A DNA stretch of 13,748 nucleotides, taken from assembly GCA_964487155.1 (NCBI GenBank), contig CAZAQB010000093.1:1-13748 (forward strand). Direction: 5' to 3'. The notes under the pieces were generated by a model that was not told the DNA's origin, searched no databases, and saw only the letters and a list, made by a program, of their open reading frames with translations. Made by a program: the position numbers and the translations under genes. This stretch comes from CAZAQB01 sp964487155 (GTDB taxonomy: Bacteria; Pseudomonadota; Gammaproteobacteria; Nitrococcales; Nitrococcaceae). Positions 1 to 7,381 of the stretch are shown one piece after another; the stretch's first letter is position 1; every line of letters begins with the position of its first letter.

Positions 1-104
1 TTTTCTCAGTCGGCCGTACTCACCGATACGCCGCTCCTTCGAAAAGTCCCTTGTCAAACGAATATCCTACGCGATATCAGCACAAATTCATGAAATCTTC
101 GGGT
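1..104. mobile_element. MITE-like palindromic element, copy 1 (left part outside window)
   Basis: Positions 1-104 are nearly identical to 12881-12995. I count four substitutions (positions 55, 60, 100 and 104 of copy 1), and copy 1 lacks an 11-bp duplication present in copy 2. The right terminal inverted repeat ends in GAAATCTTCGGGT and is followed by TA (105-106), matching the TA at the ends of copy 2. The inner segment GAAAAGTCCCTTGT (41-54) is the right arm of the internal hairpin; its left arm lies before the window. There is no coding capacity. The assignment to a TA-targeting MITE family is inferred from copy 2, because the left end and left flank of this copy cannot be seen. Confidence 0.8.
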
Positions 105-110
105 TAGAAT
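105..110 (+). promoter_or_regulatory. candidate -10 box for iscA at the element junction
   Basis: TAGAAT matches five of six bases of the sigma-70 -10 consensus. It is assembled from the TA at the element's end plus flanking GAAT. A -35 at normal spacing would fall inside the element and is poor. A second option inside the element is TTGTCA (51-56), 18 bp, then TATCAG (75-80). Neither is strong, and iscA could be transcribed from further upstream. Confidence 0.25.
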
Positions 111-174
111 GACTGGCATCTGGACAGACGGGGCAGGCCCCGCCATCCAGCGCATCCAATTCAGGAGGACAAAC

Positions 175-498
175 ATGAACATCCAGCTGACTCCCCGGGC
201 CGTGGAACATGTGCGCCGGCGGCTGCAGGGCCAGGAGCAGGCAGTTGGCCTGCGTCTGGGGGTGCGCACCTCCGGCTGTTCCGGCTTTTCGTATACGGTG
301 GGCGTGGCCGAGGCGGTGGGGGCCGATGACCAGGCGTTCCAGGTGGAGGATCTCACCGTGGTGGTGGACCGCCAGAGCCTGCCTTTCCTGGAGGGCATGG
401 AGGTGGACTTCGTGCGGGAAGGGCTCAACGAGCGCCTGACATTCCGCAATCCCAACGTCAAGGAGCAGTGCGGCTGCGGCGAGAGCTTCGCCGTCTGA
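175..498 (+). CDS. iscA: IscA iron-sulfur cluster assembly scaffold/carrier
   Basis: This 107-residue A-type Fe-S carrier (HesB/YadR/YfhF family) accepts or delivers Fe-S clusters or iron to apoproteins in the cytoplasm. The three ligand cysteines are C35 (in TSGCSGF), C99 and C101 (in EQCGCGESF), exactly the E. coli IscA numbering. The blocks GLRLGVRTSGCSG and VREGLNE, and the ending NPNVKEQCGCGESFAV, identify IscA rather than ErpA or SufA. The ATG at 175 is chosen over an in-frame start at 109 because AGGAGG (163-168) sits 6 bases upstream and the length matches the family. No other isc gene is in the window. The 174 bases upstream hold the palindromic element, so iscA is separated from any isc operon to the left. 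ndk follows after 172 bp. Confidence 0.95.
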   Translation: MNIQLTPRAVEHVRRRLQGQEQAVGLRLGVRTSGCSGFSYTVGVAEAVGADDQAFQVEDLTVVVDRQSLPFLEGMEVDFVREGLNERLTFRNPNVKEQCGCGESFAV

Positions 499-505
499 CC
501 CATTG

Positions 506-533
506 CCGCGGGGCGCGCCCCGGCGCCCCGCGG
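506..533 (+). terminator. GC-rich hairpin after iscA, possible terminator
   Basis: A perfect 10-bp stem, CCGCGGGGCG (506-515) with CGCCCCGCGG (524-533), encloses an 8-base loop and starts 8 bases after the iscA stop. Only a three-T run (541-543) follows, after seven more bases, so it is not a canonical U-tract terminator. It could attenuate transcription or protect a 3' end. The position between two transcription units supports a termination role. Confidence 0.5.
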
Positions 534-541
534 CGCCCCGT

Positions 542-570
542 TTGCCGGTAACCCCGCCCCACGGTAGACT
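542..570 (+). promoter_or_regulatory. candidate sigma-70 promoter of the ndk block
   Basis: TTGCCG (542-547), a 17-bp spacer and TAGACT (565-570) each match four of six consensus bases at ideal spacing. The site lies directly after the iscA hairpin and about 100 bp before the ndk start, leaving a 5' leader of roughly 95 bases. It would serve the long co-directional block from ndk onward. Predicted by eye only. Confidence 0.45.
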
Positions 571-670
571 GCGTTGCGCTGCGACCCGGCAGCCCCGGGG
601 AGCCGCAGGACGCGGCCCCGATCCCACACTCTCCGAGCCACCAACCTGATTGCAGAGGGAATCTTCACCG

Positions 671-1099
671 ATGGCCCTGGAACGCACCTTTTCCATCGTC
701 AAGCCCGATGCCGTTGCCGCCAACCGCATCGGCGAGATCGTCGGCCGCTTCGAGAAGGCCGGCCTCAAACTGGTGGCCTCGCGCCTCACCCGGCTGAGCC
801 GCGAGCAGGCCGAGGGCTTCTACGCGGTGCACCGGGAACGCCCCTTTTTCAACGACCTGGTGAGCTACATGATCTCCGGGCCGGTGATGCTGCAGGTGCT
901 GGAGGGGGAGGACGCCATCCGCAAGAACCGCGAGATCATGGGCGCCACCAACCCGGCCGAGGCCGCTGCCGGCACCATCCGCCACGATCTTGCCGAGAGC
1001 ATCGAGGCCAACGCCGTCCACGGTTCCGACGCTCCGGAGACCGCGCGCACGGAGATCGCGTTCTTCTTCCGCGACGATGAGATCCACAGCCGGCCCTGA
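671..1099 (+). CDS. ndk: nucleoside diphosphate kinase
   Basis: The 142-residue cytoplasmic enzyme moves the gamma-phosphate from NTPs to NDPs through a phosphohistidine. H117 lies in the signature NAVHGSDAPETA, the same number as in E. coli Ndk. The N-terminal ERTFSIVKPDAV and the block RNREIMGATNPAEA-like (86-98) are typical of the family. The ATG at 671 is preceded by AGAGGGA (654-660). A TTG 21 bases upstream would add seven residues not found in the family, so it was not used. The 3' end overlaps rlmN by 23 bases. The pair ndk-rlmN is conserved across Gammaproteobacteria and suggests a shared transcript. Confidence 0.96.
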   Translation: MALERTFSIVKPDAVAANRIGEIVGRFEKAGLKLVASRLTRLSREQAEGFYAVHRERPFFNDLVSYMISGPVMLQVLEGEDAIRKNREIMGATNPAEAAAGTIRHDLAESIEANAVHGSDAPETARTEIAFFFRDDEIHSRP

Positions 1100-2195
1100 G
1101 GGCCTCACCCGGGCAGCATCGGATCGGGTCAACCTGCTGGGGCTCGATCGGGAAGCCCTGCGCCAGTACCTGGAGGGCATCGGGGAACGACCCTTCCGGG
1201 CCACCCAGCTGCTGAAGTGGCTGCACCAGCGGGGTGTGGCCGACTTCGACGCCATGACCGACCTCGGCAAGGGCCTTCGCGCGCGGCTGCGGGACGCCAC
1301 CGCCCTGGACCTGCCCCCGGTGGTGTTCGACCGGCGCAGTCGCGACGGCACCCGCAAGTGGCTGCTGGCGGTGGACGGCGGCAATGCCGTGGAGACCGTC
1401 TACATCCCGGAGGCCGACCGGGGCACGCTGTGCATCTCCTCACAGGTCGGCTGCGCCCTCGACTGCGCCTTCTGCTCCACCGGCCGCCAGGGGTTCAACC
1501 GCAACCTCTCGGCCGCGGAGATCGTCGGTCAGCTGCGCCTGGCGATGGACGCCCTGGACGCGGAGGGGCAGGGGCGGCGGGTGACCAACGTGGTGCTGAT
1601 GGGCATGGGCGAGCCGCTCGCCAACTTCCGCAGCGTGGTCCAGGCCACCCGGCTGATGGTGGATCCGGACGCCTACGGCCTGTCCCGCCGCCGGGTCACC
1701 CTGAGCACCTCCGGCCTGGTGCCGGCTCTGCGCCGGCTGGCCCGGGTAAGCGACATCAGTCTGGCTGTGTCCCTGCACGCCCCTGACGACGCCCTGCGCG
1801 ACCGGCTGGTGCCTATCAACCGCAAGTACCCCCTGGCCCGGCTGCTGGACGCCTGCGCCGGGTACGTGCAGCGCAGTCCGCACCGCAACATCACCTGGGA
1901 ATACGTGATGCTGGACGGCGTCAACGACAGCGACGCCCAGGCCCGGGCCCTGGGCCGGCTGCTGCGTGACATCCCGTCCAAGATCAACCTGATTCCATTC
2001 AATCCCTTCCCCGGCGCCGGGGACTTGCGCTGCTCCCCGGCCGGGCGTATCGAGCGCTTCGCGGAGCTGCTGCGCCAGCAGCGCTATACGGTCACGGTGC
2101 GCCGCACCCGGGGGGCGGATATCGACGGTGCCTGCGGCCAGCTGGTGGGCAACGTGCTGGATCGGCGCCGGCCGGCCGCCGGGACCGCACCGTGA
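1077..2195 (+). CDS. rlmN: dual-specificity 23S rRNA/tRNA adenine-C2 methyltransferase RlmN
   Basis: This radical-SAM enzyme methylates C2 of A2503 in 23S rRNA and A37 of certain tRNAs. The 372-residue protein has the 4Fe-4S cysteines C126, C130 and C133 (in VGCALDCAFCSTG), C119, and the C-terminal methyl-carrying cysteine C353 (in DGACGQL). Each is within two positions of the E. coli numbering. The motif VLMGMGEPLANF and the block KINLIPFNPF are typical. I chose the ATG at 1077 because RVNLLGLDREALRQ then falls at residues 17-30, where E. coli RlmN has its KINLLDL block. No Shine-Dalgarno sequence is evident at this start. The 23-base overlap with ndk suggests translational coupling. The stop TGA (2193-2195) shares one base with the pilW ATG. 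Confidence 0.95.
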   Translation: MRSTAGPEGLTRAASDRVNLLGLDREALRQYLEGIGERPFRATQLLKWLHQRGVADFDAMTDLGKGLRARLRDATALDLPPVVFDRRSRDGTRKWLLAVDGGNAVETVYIPEADRGTLCISSQVGCALDCAFCSTGRQGFNRNLSAAEIVGQLRLAMDALDAEGQGRRVTNVVLMGMGEPLANFRSVVQATRLMVDPDAYGLSRRRVTLSTSGLVPALRRLARVSDISLAVSLHAPDDALRDRLVPINRKYPLARLLDACAGYVQRSPHRNITWEYVMLDGVNDSDAQARALGRLLRDIPSKINLIPFNPFPGAGDLRCSPAGRIERFAELLRQQRYTVTVRRTRGADIDGACGQLVGNVLDRRRPAAGTAP

Positions 2196-2956
2196 TGGCC
2201 CGGCTGCTGGTCCCGTTGCTGGCCCTGGCGCTGCTGGCCGGCTGCGCCGCCACCGGGCGGGGAGGTACCACCGCCGCCGAGGAAGCCGCCCGCACCAACA
2301 CCCAGCTGGGGGTCTACTACCTGCGCCAGGGCAATCTCAGCCAGGCCATGGTGAAGCTGCGCAAGGCCCTGGAGCAGGATTCGCGCTACGCCGACGCCCA
2401 CATGTCCATGGCACTGGTCTACGAGCGCATGAACGAGCCCCGGCGGGCGGAGCAGCGCTACCGCCGGGCCATCGCCCTGGAGCCGGACAACTCCGAGGCG
2501 CGCAACAATTTCGGCCGGTTCCTGTGCGGCGAGGGCCGCCTGGACGAGGCCCTGGAGCAGTTCCAGACCGCCGCCGCCAACCCGGTGTATGATCGCCCGG
2601 CGCTGGCACTGACCAACGCCGGTCTTTGCAGCCGCCAGGCCGGCGAGCTTCTCAAGGCAGAGGACTTCTTCCTCTCCGCCCTGCAGACCAACGGGCGCTT
2701 CGCGCCGGCGCTGCTCAACATGGCGGAACTGCGCTACGCCAACGGCGAATACCTCTCCGCCCGGGGCTTCTACCAGCGCTACCTCGAGGTGGCGGCGGGA
2801 CAGACGCCGGCCTCGCTGTGGCTGGGGGTGCGCATCGAGACCGCCCTCGGGAATTCTGACGAGGCGGCCAGCTACAGCCTGGTGTTGAAATCCAAGTATC
2901 CGGAGTCGCCCCAGACCCGGAGCCTGCTCGACTGGGAAAAAGATGGCCGTCAGTGA
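2195..2956 (+). CDS. pilW: type IV pilus biogenesis/stability lipoprotein PilW (PilF), TPR protein
   Basis: This outer-membrane lipoprotein pilots assembly of the PilQ secretin in type IV pili. The N-terminal signal ends in the lipobox LLAGC, with lipidated C17. The mature protein is a chain of TPR helical pairs from about residue 33 to 240 (for example YADAHMSMALVYERM and ALLNMAELRYANGEY). Length (253 residues) and position between rlmN and rodZ match PilF/PilW of pseudomonads and relatives. The start may be ATG 2195, overlapping the rlmN stop by one base (TGATG), or the GTG three bases earlier. The end overlaps rodZ by 14 bases. No other pilus gene is in the window, which is usual for this gene. 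Confidence 0.9.
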   Translation: MARLLVPLLALALLAGCAATGRGGTTAAEEAARTNTQLGVYYLRQGNLSQAMVKLRKALEQDSRYADAHMSMALVYERMNEPRRAEQRYRRAIALEPDNSEARNNFGRFLCGEGRLDEALEQFQTAAANPVYDRPALALTNAGLCSRQAGELLKAEDFFLSALQTNGRFAPALLNMAELRYANGEYLSARGFYQRYLEVAAGQTPASLWLGVRIETALGNSDEAASYSLVLKSKYPESPQTRSLLDWEKDGRQ

Positions 2957-4184
2957 TGTCCGCCTGTTGAGGGAGTCCGCCGGGGAAGGAGCCGGCCGGC
3001 GTGCGGGCGCCCAGCTGCGGCGGGCCCGGGAGCGCCGGGGCATGTCCGCCGCGGACGTGGCCGCCGGCCTGCATCTGGATCAGCGCACCGTCTCAGCGGT
3101 GGAACGCGACGCCTGGGACGAGCTCCCGCCGGCCACCTTTGCCCGCGGCTATTACCGCGCCTACGCCCGCTTCATGGAACTGCCCGAGGAGAGCGTGCTG
3201 GAGGCACTCGACGGCGACGGCCTGGAGGGCGAGAGGCGGCCGCTCCAGGCCCGCATCGGCGGGCTGGCGGGTTCCCGCCGGGGCAGCTGGTTCCCCGGCG
3301 CCATGCTGGTCCTGCTGGCAGCGGGAGTGATCGGTTCGACCCTCTGGTACCGTCAGCAGCTGGAGTCCTACGAGTCAGCGGGCGGGCCGCCGGCGGCGGC
3401 CGGCCAGGCGGTATCGGAGGGATCCGACGCCGGCGCCGGAAACGCCACCGCCGAATCCCCGTCCGGCGCCCCGGCAGGTGGTTCCGAGCCGTCCACCGCG
3501 GCCAGCCCCGAGGCGGCGGCCACGTCGCCGCCGGAGCCGGTGTCGCCGTCAGCCGGCGTCCCGGTGATCAGTGACCCATTGCCGTCAGCCGGCGCCCGGA
3601 CGTCCACCGGCCGGGTGGAGTCGCCGCGGCCGGCGGCCACCGACGTTGACCCAAGGATCCCGGGGGCCTCCGCGGCAACCGCCCCACCCGCCGCGGCGCA
3701 GGCACCGGCGTCGGACGCCGGCGACCGGACCACCACGGAGAGGGGGTCTGCGACCGATGCTTCCGGCTCCGAGCCCGCATCGGATGAGCCCTCGGCGGAG
3801 GTCGAGGCCCCGGCAGCAAGTCCCTCCGTGGCGTCCGAAACCGCTCCAACAGCGTCCGGCGAGGACCCGGAGCCTGCTGGTGCCCGATCACCGCTGCCCG
3901 CCGCCGAACCGCTGCGCAGTTCGCCGCTGGCGACCCAGCCCCTGGAGTTGCGCCTGGCCGGCCCCTCCTGGGTGGAGGTGGTGGATGCCCGGGGAGAGCG
4001 GCTGATCTACGGGTTGCTGTCCGGCGGCAGCCGGCGGACGGTCTCCGGCGTGCCCCCCATCAGCGTGGTGATCGGCGACGCCGCGGTGGCGGAACTGCGC
4101 TACCGCGGGGATCAGCTGCCGCTGCAGGACCACACCCGCGGCAAGGTGGCAAGGCTGACGCTGGGCCAGGAGCGCAGCCGGTGA
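2943..4184 (+). CDS. rodZ: cytoskeleton protein RodZ (helix-turn-helix, single TM, periplasmic DUF4115 domain)
   Basis: RodZ links MreB filaments to the elongasome and helps set rod shape. Residues about 20-88 form the cytoplasmic helix-turn-helix fold, with the typical LPPATFARGYYRAYARFMEL. Residues about 117-136 are the single transmembrane helix, preceded by basic residues (SRRGSW). Residues about 142-333 are a low-complexity Ala/Pro/Ser/Gly/Glu-rich linker, and 334-413 are the C-terminal beta domain (DUF4115), starting at LELRLAGPSWVEV. At 413 residues it is longer than the roughly 340 of E. coli RodZ, mostly because of the linker. The ATG at 2943 lies inside the end of pilW. hisS follows after 28 bp; ispG, the usual next gene, is absent. 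Confidence 0.92.
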   Translation: MAVSDVRLLRESAGEGAGRRAGAQLRRARERRGMSAADVAAGLHLDQRTVSAVERDAWDELPPATFARGYYRAYARFMELPEESVLEALDGDGLEGERRPLQARIGGLAGSRRGSWFPGAMLVLLAAGVIGSTLWYRQQLESYESAGGPPAAAGQAVSEGSDAGAGNATAESPSGAPAGGSEPSTAASPEAAATSPPEPVSPSAGVPVISDPLPSAGARTSTGRVESPRPAATDVDPRIPGASAATAPPAAAQAPASDAGDRTTTERGSATDASGSEPASDEPSAEVEAPAASPSVASETAPTASGEDPEPAGARSPLPAAEPLRSSPLATQPLELRLAGPSWVEVVDARGERLIYGLLSGGSRRTVSGVPPISVVIGDAAVAELRYRGDQLPLQDHTRGKVARLTLGQERSR

Positions 4185-4212
4185 GGCGGCGGGTGGGCCG
4201 GAGGCGACGGCC

Positions 4213-5502
4213 ATGAGTCGCGGCATTCGCAGCGTGCGCGGCTTCGCCGACGTGCTGCCCGCCGCCGCGCCGCTTTGGCGCCGGGTGGAAGGCACCTTCC
4301 GGGACGTGCTGGAGGGCTACGGCTACCGGGAAATCCGCCTGCCCCTGCTGGAGCGCACCGAGCTGTTCGCCCGCTCCATCGGCGAGGTCACCGACATCGT
4401 CGAGAAGGAGATGTACACTTTCCAGGACCGCAACGGCGACAGCCTGACCCTGCGGCCCGAGGCCACCGCCGGCTGCGTGCGCGCCTGCATCGAGCACGGC
4501 CTGCTGCACGGCGCCCAGCCCCGGCTCTGGTATGCCGGTCCCATGTTCCGCCACGAACGGCCCCAGAAGGGCCGCTACCGGCAGTTCCACCAGGTGGGGG
4601 CAGAGGTGTTCGGGCTGCCGGGGCCGGACATCGACGCCGAGATGATCCTGATGACGGCCCGGGTGCTGCGCCGGCTGGGCCTGTCCGACGTGCGCCTGGA
4701 GATCAACTCGCTGGGGACCGCCGAGGCCCGCCAGGCCCACCGCCAGCTGCTGGTGGACTACCTCTGCGCCCACCGCGAGGCTCTGGACGAGGACAGCCTG
4801 CGGCGGCTGGACACCAACCCCCTGCGCATCCTGGACAGCAAGAACCCGGCCCTGCAGGATCTGCTGACCGAGGCGCCGCGGCTGCTGGACCACCTGGATT
4901 CGGAGTCCCGGGAGCACTTCGAGGCGGTGCAGGAGGTGCTGGCCGGCGCCGGCGTCCGCGCCGAGGTAAATCCGCGCCTGGTGCGGGGCCTCGACTACTA
5001 CGGCCGCACGGTGTTCGAGTGGATCACCGACCGGCTGGGCGCCCAGGGCACGGTGCTGGCCGGCGGCCGATACGACGGACTGGTGGAGCAGATCGGCGGC
5101 CGGCCGACGCCGGCCATCGGTTTCGCCGCCGGCGTGGAGCGCCTCGCCTCGCTGCTGGAGGAGTCCGGCCTGGCGCCGGAGGCGCCGGCGCCCCATGCCT
5201 GCATGGTGGTGGCCGGCGAGGCGGCCGCCGCCCCCGCCCTGCAGCTGGGCGAGGAGCTGCGCGACGCGCTGCCCGGCCTGCGCCTGGAGGTCAACGCCGG
5301 GGGCGGCTCGTTCAAGAGCCAGTTCCGCCGGGCGGACCGCAGCGGTGCCCGCGTGGCCCTGGTGCTGGGGGAGGCGGAGCTTGCCCGCGGCGAGGTGGGG
5401 TACAAGGACCTGCGCTCCGAGGCGCCCCAGGAGCGACTCGGCCGCGCCGCCGCCGTGGAGCGGCTGGACGCGCTCCTGGCGGCGGACCGGGACCAGGCCT
5501 GA
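4213..5502 (+). CDS. hisS: histidyl-tRNA synthetase
   Basis: This cytoplasmic class II synthetase charges tRNA-His. The 429-residue protein has motif 2 (FRHERPQKGRYRQFHQVGAE, from residue 112, with R113), the histidine-specific motif RGLDYYGRTVFEW with R258, and motif 3 (AIGFAAGVERL, residues 301-311, with R310). The C-terminal anticodon-binding domain occupies about residues 330-425. The ATG at 4213 has GGAGGCG (4199-4205) upstream, and the N-terminus SVRGFADVLP is typical. Its neighbours are rodZ, 28 bp upstream, and yfgM, 59 bp downstream. The intervening 5503-5561 holds the 10-bp palindrome GGGCTAGCCC (5522-5531) but no clear promoter. Confidence 0.96.
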   Translation: MSRGIRSVRGFADVLPAAAPLWRRVEGTFRDVLEGYGYREIRLPLLERTELFARSIGEVTDIVEKEMYTFQDRNGDSLTLRPEATAGCVRACIEHGLLHGAQPRLWYAGPMFRHERPQKGRYRQFHQVGAEVFGLPGPDIDAEMILMTARVLRRLGLSDVRLEINSLGTAEARQAHRQLLVDYLCAHREALDEDSLRRLDTNPLRILDSKNPALQDLLTEAPRLLDHLDSESREHFEAVQEVLAGAGVRAEVNPRLVRGLDYYGRTVFEWITDRLGAQGTVLAGGRYDGLVEQIGGRPTPAIGFAAGVERLASLLEESGLAPEAPAPHACMVVAGEAAAAPALQLGEELRDALPGLRLEVNAGGGSFKSQFRRADRSGARVALVLGEAELARGEVGYKDLRSEAPQERLGRAAAVERLDALLAADRDQA

Positions 5503-5561
5503 GGCGCTGCGGCGCGAAGCCGGGCTAGCCCATTCGACACAACCAAGACGAGGAATCGGCG

Positions 5562-6212
5562 GTGGCGCTACACGAGTCGGAACGCGAGCAGGTCGAGGCG
5601 CTGCAGCGCTGGTGGCGGGAGAACGGCCGCTCGGTGCTGCTGGGCGTGGTGGTGGCGCTCGCCCTGGTGGTGGGCTGGCAGCAGTGGGGCGCCTACCAGG
5701 AGCGCACCGCGGAGGACGCCGCAACCGCCTATCAGGCATTCCAGGCGGAACTGGACAGCGGTGACCTGGCCGCGGCAGCCGCCCTGCTGGAGAGCCTGCG
5801 CACCGAGCACGGGTCCAGCACGTACCCGGTGCTGGCGTCCCTGGACATGGCGGCCCGCCGCGCGGAGGCCGGCGAGCTGGAGGCGGCCGAGCAGGATCTG
5901 GTCTGGGCCCGGCAGCAGGCCACCACCGAGCCCCTGACGCGTCTGGCGCGGCTGCACCTGGCCCGGGTGCGCCTGGCGCGCGACGACCCTGGCGGTGCCC
6001 TCAGTGTGCTGGAGCCGGTGCCCGACGGCGCCTACGGCGGCGCCTTCCAGGAGCTCCGCGGCGACGCCCTGGCCGCCAGCGGGGACGCCTCAGCCGCCGT
6101 CGAGGCCTACGACGCGGCCCTGGCCGCGGCGGACCTGCCCTCCAGCTGGCGGGACGTGATCCGCATGAAGCGGGACACCCTGACCTCCGGCACGGCGCTT
6201 CCGGCCTCGTGA
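5562..6212 (+). CDS. yfgM: YfgM-family inner-membrane TPR protein
   Basis: YfgM is an ancillary SecYEG-associated protein that works with periplasmic chaperones such as PpiD. The 216-residue protein has a short cytoplasmic N-terminus rich in charged residues (ESEREQVEALQRWWREN), one transmembrane helix at about 25-39, and a periplasmic TPR-like alpha-helical domain (about 50-205). The start is GTG at 5562, supported by GACGAGGA (5547-5554), 7 bases away; no ATG gives the conserved N-terminus. The last codon and stop overlap the GTG of bamB by four bases (GTGA), indicating tight coupling. The order hisS-yfgM-bamB is conserved in Gammaproteobacteria. Confidence 0.92.
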   Translation: MALHESEREQVEALQRWWRENGRSVLLGVVVALALVVGWQQWGAYQERTAEDAATAYQAFQAELDSGDLAAAAALLESLRTEHGSSTYPVLASLDMAARRAEAGELEAAEQDLVWARQQATTEPLTRLARLHLARVRLARDDPGGALSVLEPVPDGAYGGAFQELRGDALAASGDASAAVEAYDAALAAADLPSSWRDVIRMKRDTLTSGTALPAS

Positions 6213-7360
6213 TCCGCCGCCGCGCCGTCGTGGCGGCCGCTCTGGCCGGCGGCCTGCTGGCCGGCTGCGCCGGCCCGGGAGGTCGGCAGGCGGTGGCGCC
6301 GCCGGCCGACCTCCAGCTCACTCCCGAGTTGTCCGTGGAGCGGCTCTGGCGCCGGGATGTCGGCTCGGGGGGTCTGCCCAACCACCGGCTGCGCCCGGTC
6401 CGGTTCGGCGACCGGCTGCTGGCGGCGGGCGCCAACGGCCAGTTGCTGTCCCTGTCGCCGGAGCGCGGCGAAATCGGCTGGAAGGTGGATCTGGACCAGG
6501 CTCTGGGGGCCGGGCCGGCGGCAGGGGAGGGCCTGCTGGCGGTGGGGACTCGCGACGGCGAGGTGGTGGCGCTGGATCCGGCGGACGGTTCCATCCGCTG
6601 GACCTCCGGTCTGACCAGCGAGGTGCTGGCGCCTGCGGCTATCGGCCAGGGGCTGGTAGTGGCGCGCAGCAACGACGGGCGGGTGTTCGCCCTGGAGCAG
6701 GACAGTGGCGAGCGCCGCTGGCTCTACGACCGCAACGTCCCCAGCCTGTCGGTGCGCGGCTACAGCGCCCCGGTGCTCCTTCCCGGCGGCGTCCTGGTGG
6801 GCTTCGACAACGGCCGCCTGGAGGCCCTTGACCTGCGCGACGGCACCGTGGCCTGGGAGGCCTCCATCGCCGTGCCCAGCGGCCGCTCGGAGCTGGAGCG
6901 CATGGTGGACATCGACGCCGATCCGCAGGTGGATGGCGGCGAGGTGTTCGCCGCCAGCTACCAGGGCCGCGCGGCGGCGGTATCCCTGCGCAGCGGCCGC
7001 ATCCAGTGGGCCCGGGAGATGTCAGTGGTGGCCGGCCTGGCGGTGGATTCGAGCTTCGTCTACCTGGTGGACGCCGAGGGCAGCGTCTGGTGCCTGGACC
7101 GCTTCAGCGGCGCCTCGGTGTGGCGCCAGCAGGCCCTGCAGGGCACCGAGCCCACGGCGCCGGTCCTGCAGGGGGACTGGCTGGTGGTGGGCGCGGCCGA
7201 CGGCCACCTCAGCTGGCTGTCCACCGAGGACGGCCGCCTGCTGCAGCGGGCTGGCGTGGGGTCGACACGCATCGCCGTGCCGCCGGTGGTGGACGGCGAC
7301 CGGGTCTACGTCCAGGACCTCTCTGGCCGCGTCGCGGCCTGGCGCGTCAGCCCCCGGTGA
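6209..7360 (+). CDS. bamB: outer-membrane protein assembly factor BamB
   Basis: BamB is the lipoprotein beta-propeller of the BAM complex that folds outer-membrane beta-barrels. The 383-residue protein has a signal peptide with lipobox LLAGC (C20), then PQQ-like repeats with recurrent Gly-Trp blades (RGEIGWKVDL, DGSIRWTSGL, SGERRWLYDR, DGTVAWEASI, SGRIQWARE, SGASVWRQ). Length is close to the 392 residues of E. coli BamB. The start is GTG 6209, overlapping the yfgM stop. der (engA), which usually follows, is not next; a TANGO2-family gene starts 21 bp after the stop. Confidence 0.95.
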   Translation: MIRRRAVVAAALAGGLLAGCAGPGGRQAVAPPADLQLTPELSVERLWRRDVGSGGLPNHRLRPVRFGDRLLAAGANGQLLSLSPERGEIGWKVDLDQALGAGPAAGEGLLAVGTRDGEVVALDPADGSIRWTSGLTSEVLAPAAIGQGLVVARSNDGRVFALEQDSGERRWLYDRNVPSLSVRGYSAPVLLPGGVLVGFDNGRLEALDLRDGTVAWEASIAVPSGRSELERMVDIDADPQVDGGEVFAASYQGRAAAVSLRSGRIQWAREMSVVAGLAVDSSFVYLVDAEGSVWCLDRFSGASVWRQQALQGTEPTAPVLQGDWLVVGAADGHLSWLSTEDGRLLQRAGVGSTRIAVPPVVDGDRVYVQDLSGRVAAWRVSPR

Positions 7361-7381
7361 GCCGGGCCGGCCCCGCGACGC

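Noticed and set aside
109..174. Extended N-terminus of iscA from an ATG at 109.
   Set aside because: The 22 added residues are not part of the IscA family, and the strong AGGAGG before ATG 175 gives exactly the E. coli residue numbering of the three cysteines.
5522..5531. Ten-base palindrome GGGCTAGCCC between hisS and yfgM.
   Set aside because: Short GC palindromes are common here, there is no loop or T-run for a terminator, and no operator of a known regulator was recognised.
2084..5739. Long open frames on the minus strand opposite rlmN, pilW, rodZ and hisS, up to 559 codons.
   Set aside because: Stops are rare in every frame of this GC-rich DNA; the predicted proteins are low-complexity Arg/Pro/Gly/Ala/Gln-rich with no recognisable domain, while the opposite strand encodes clear conserved families.
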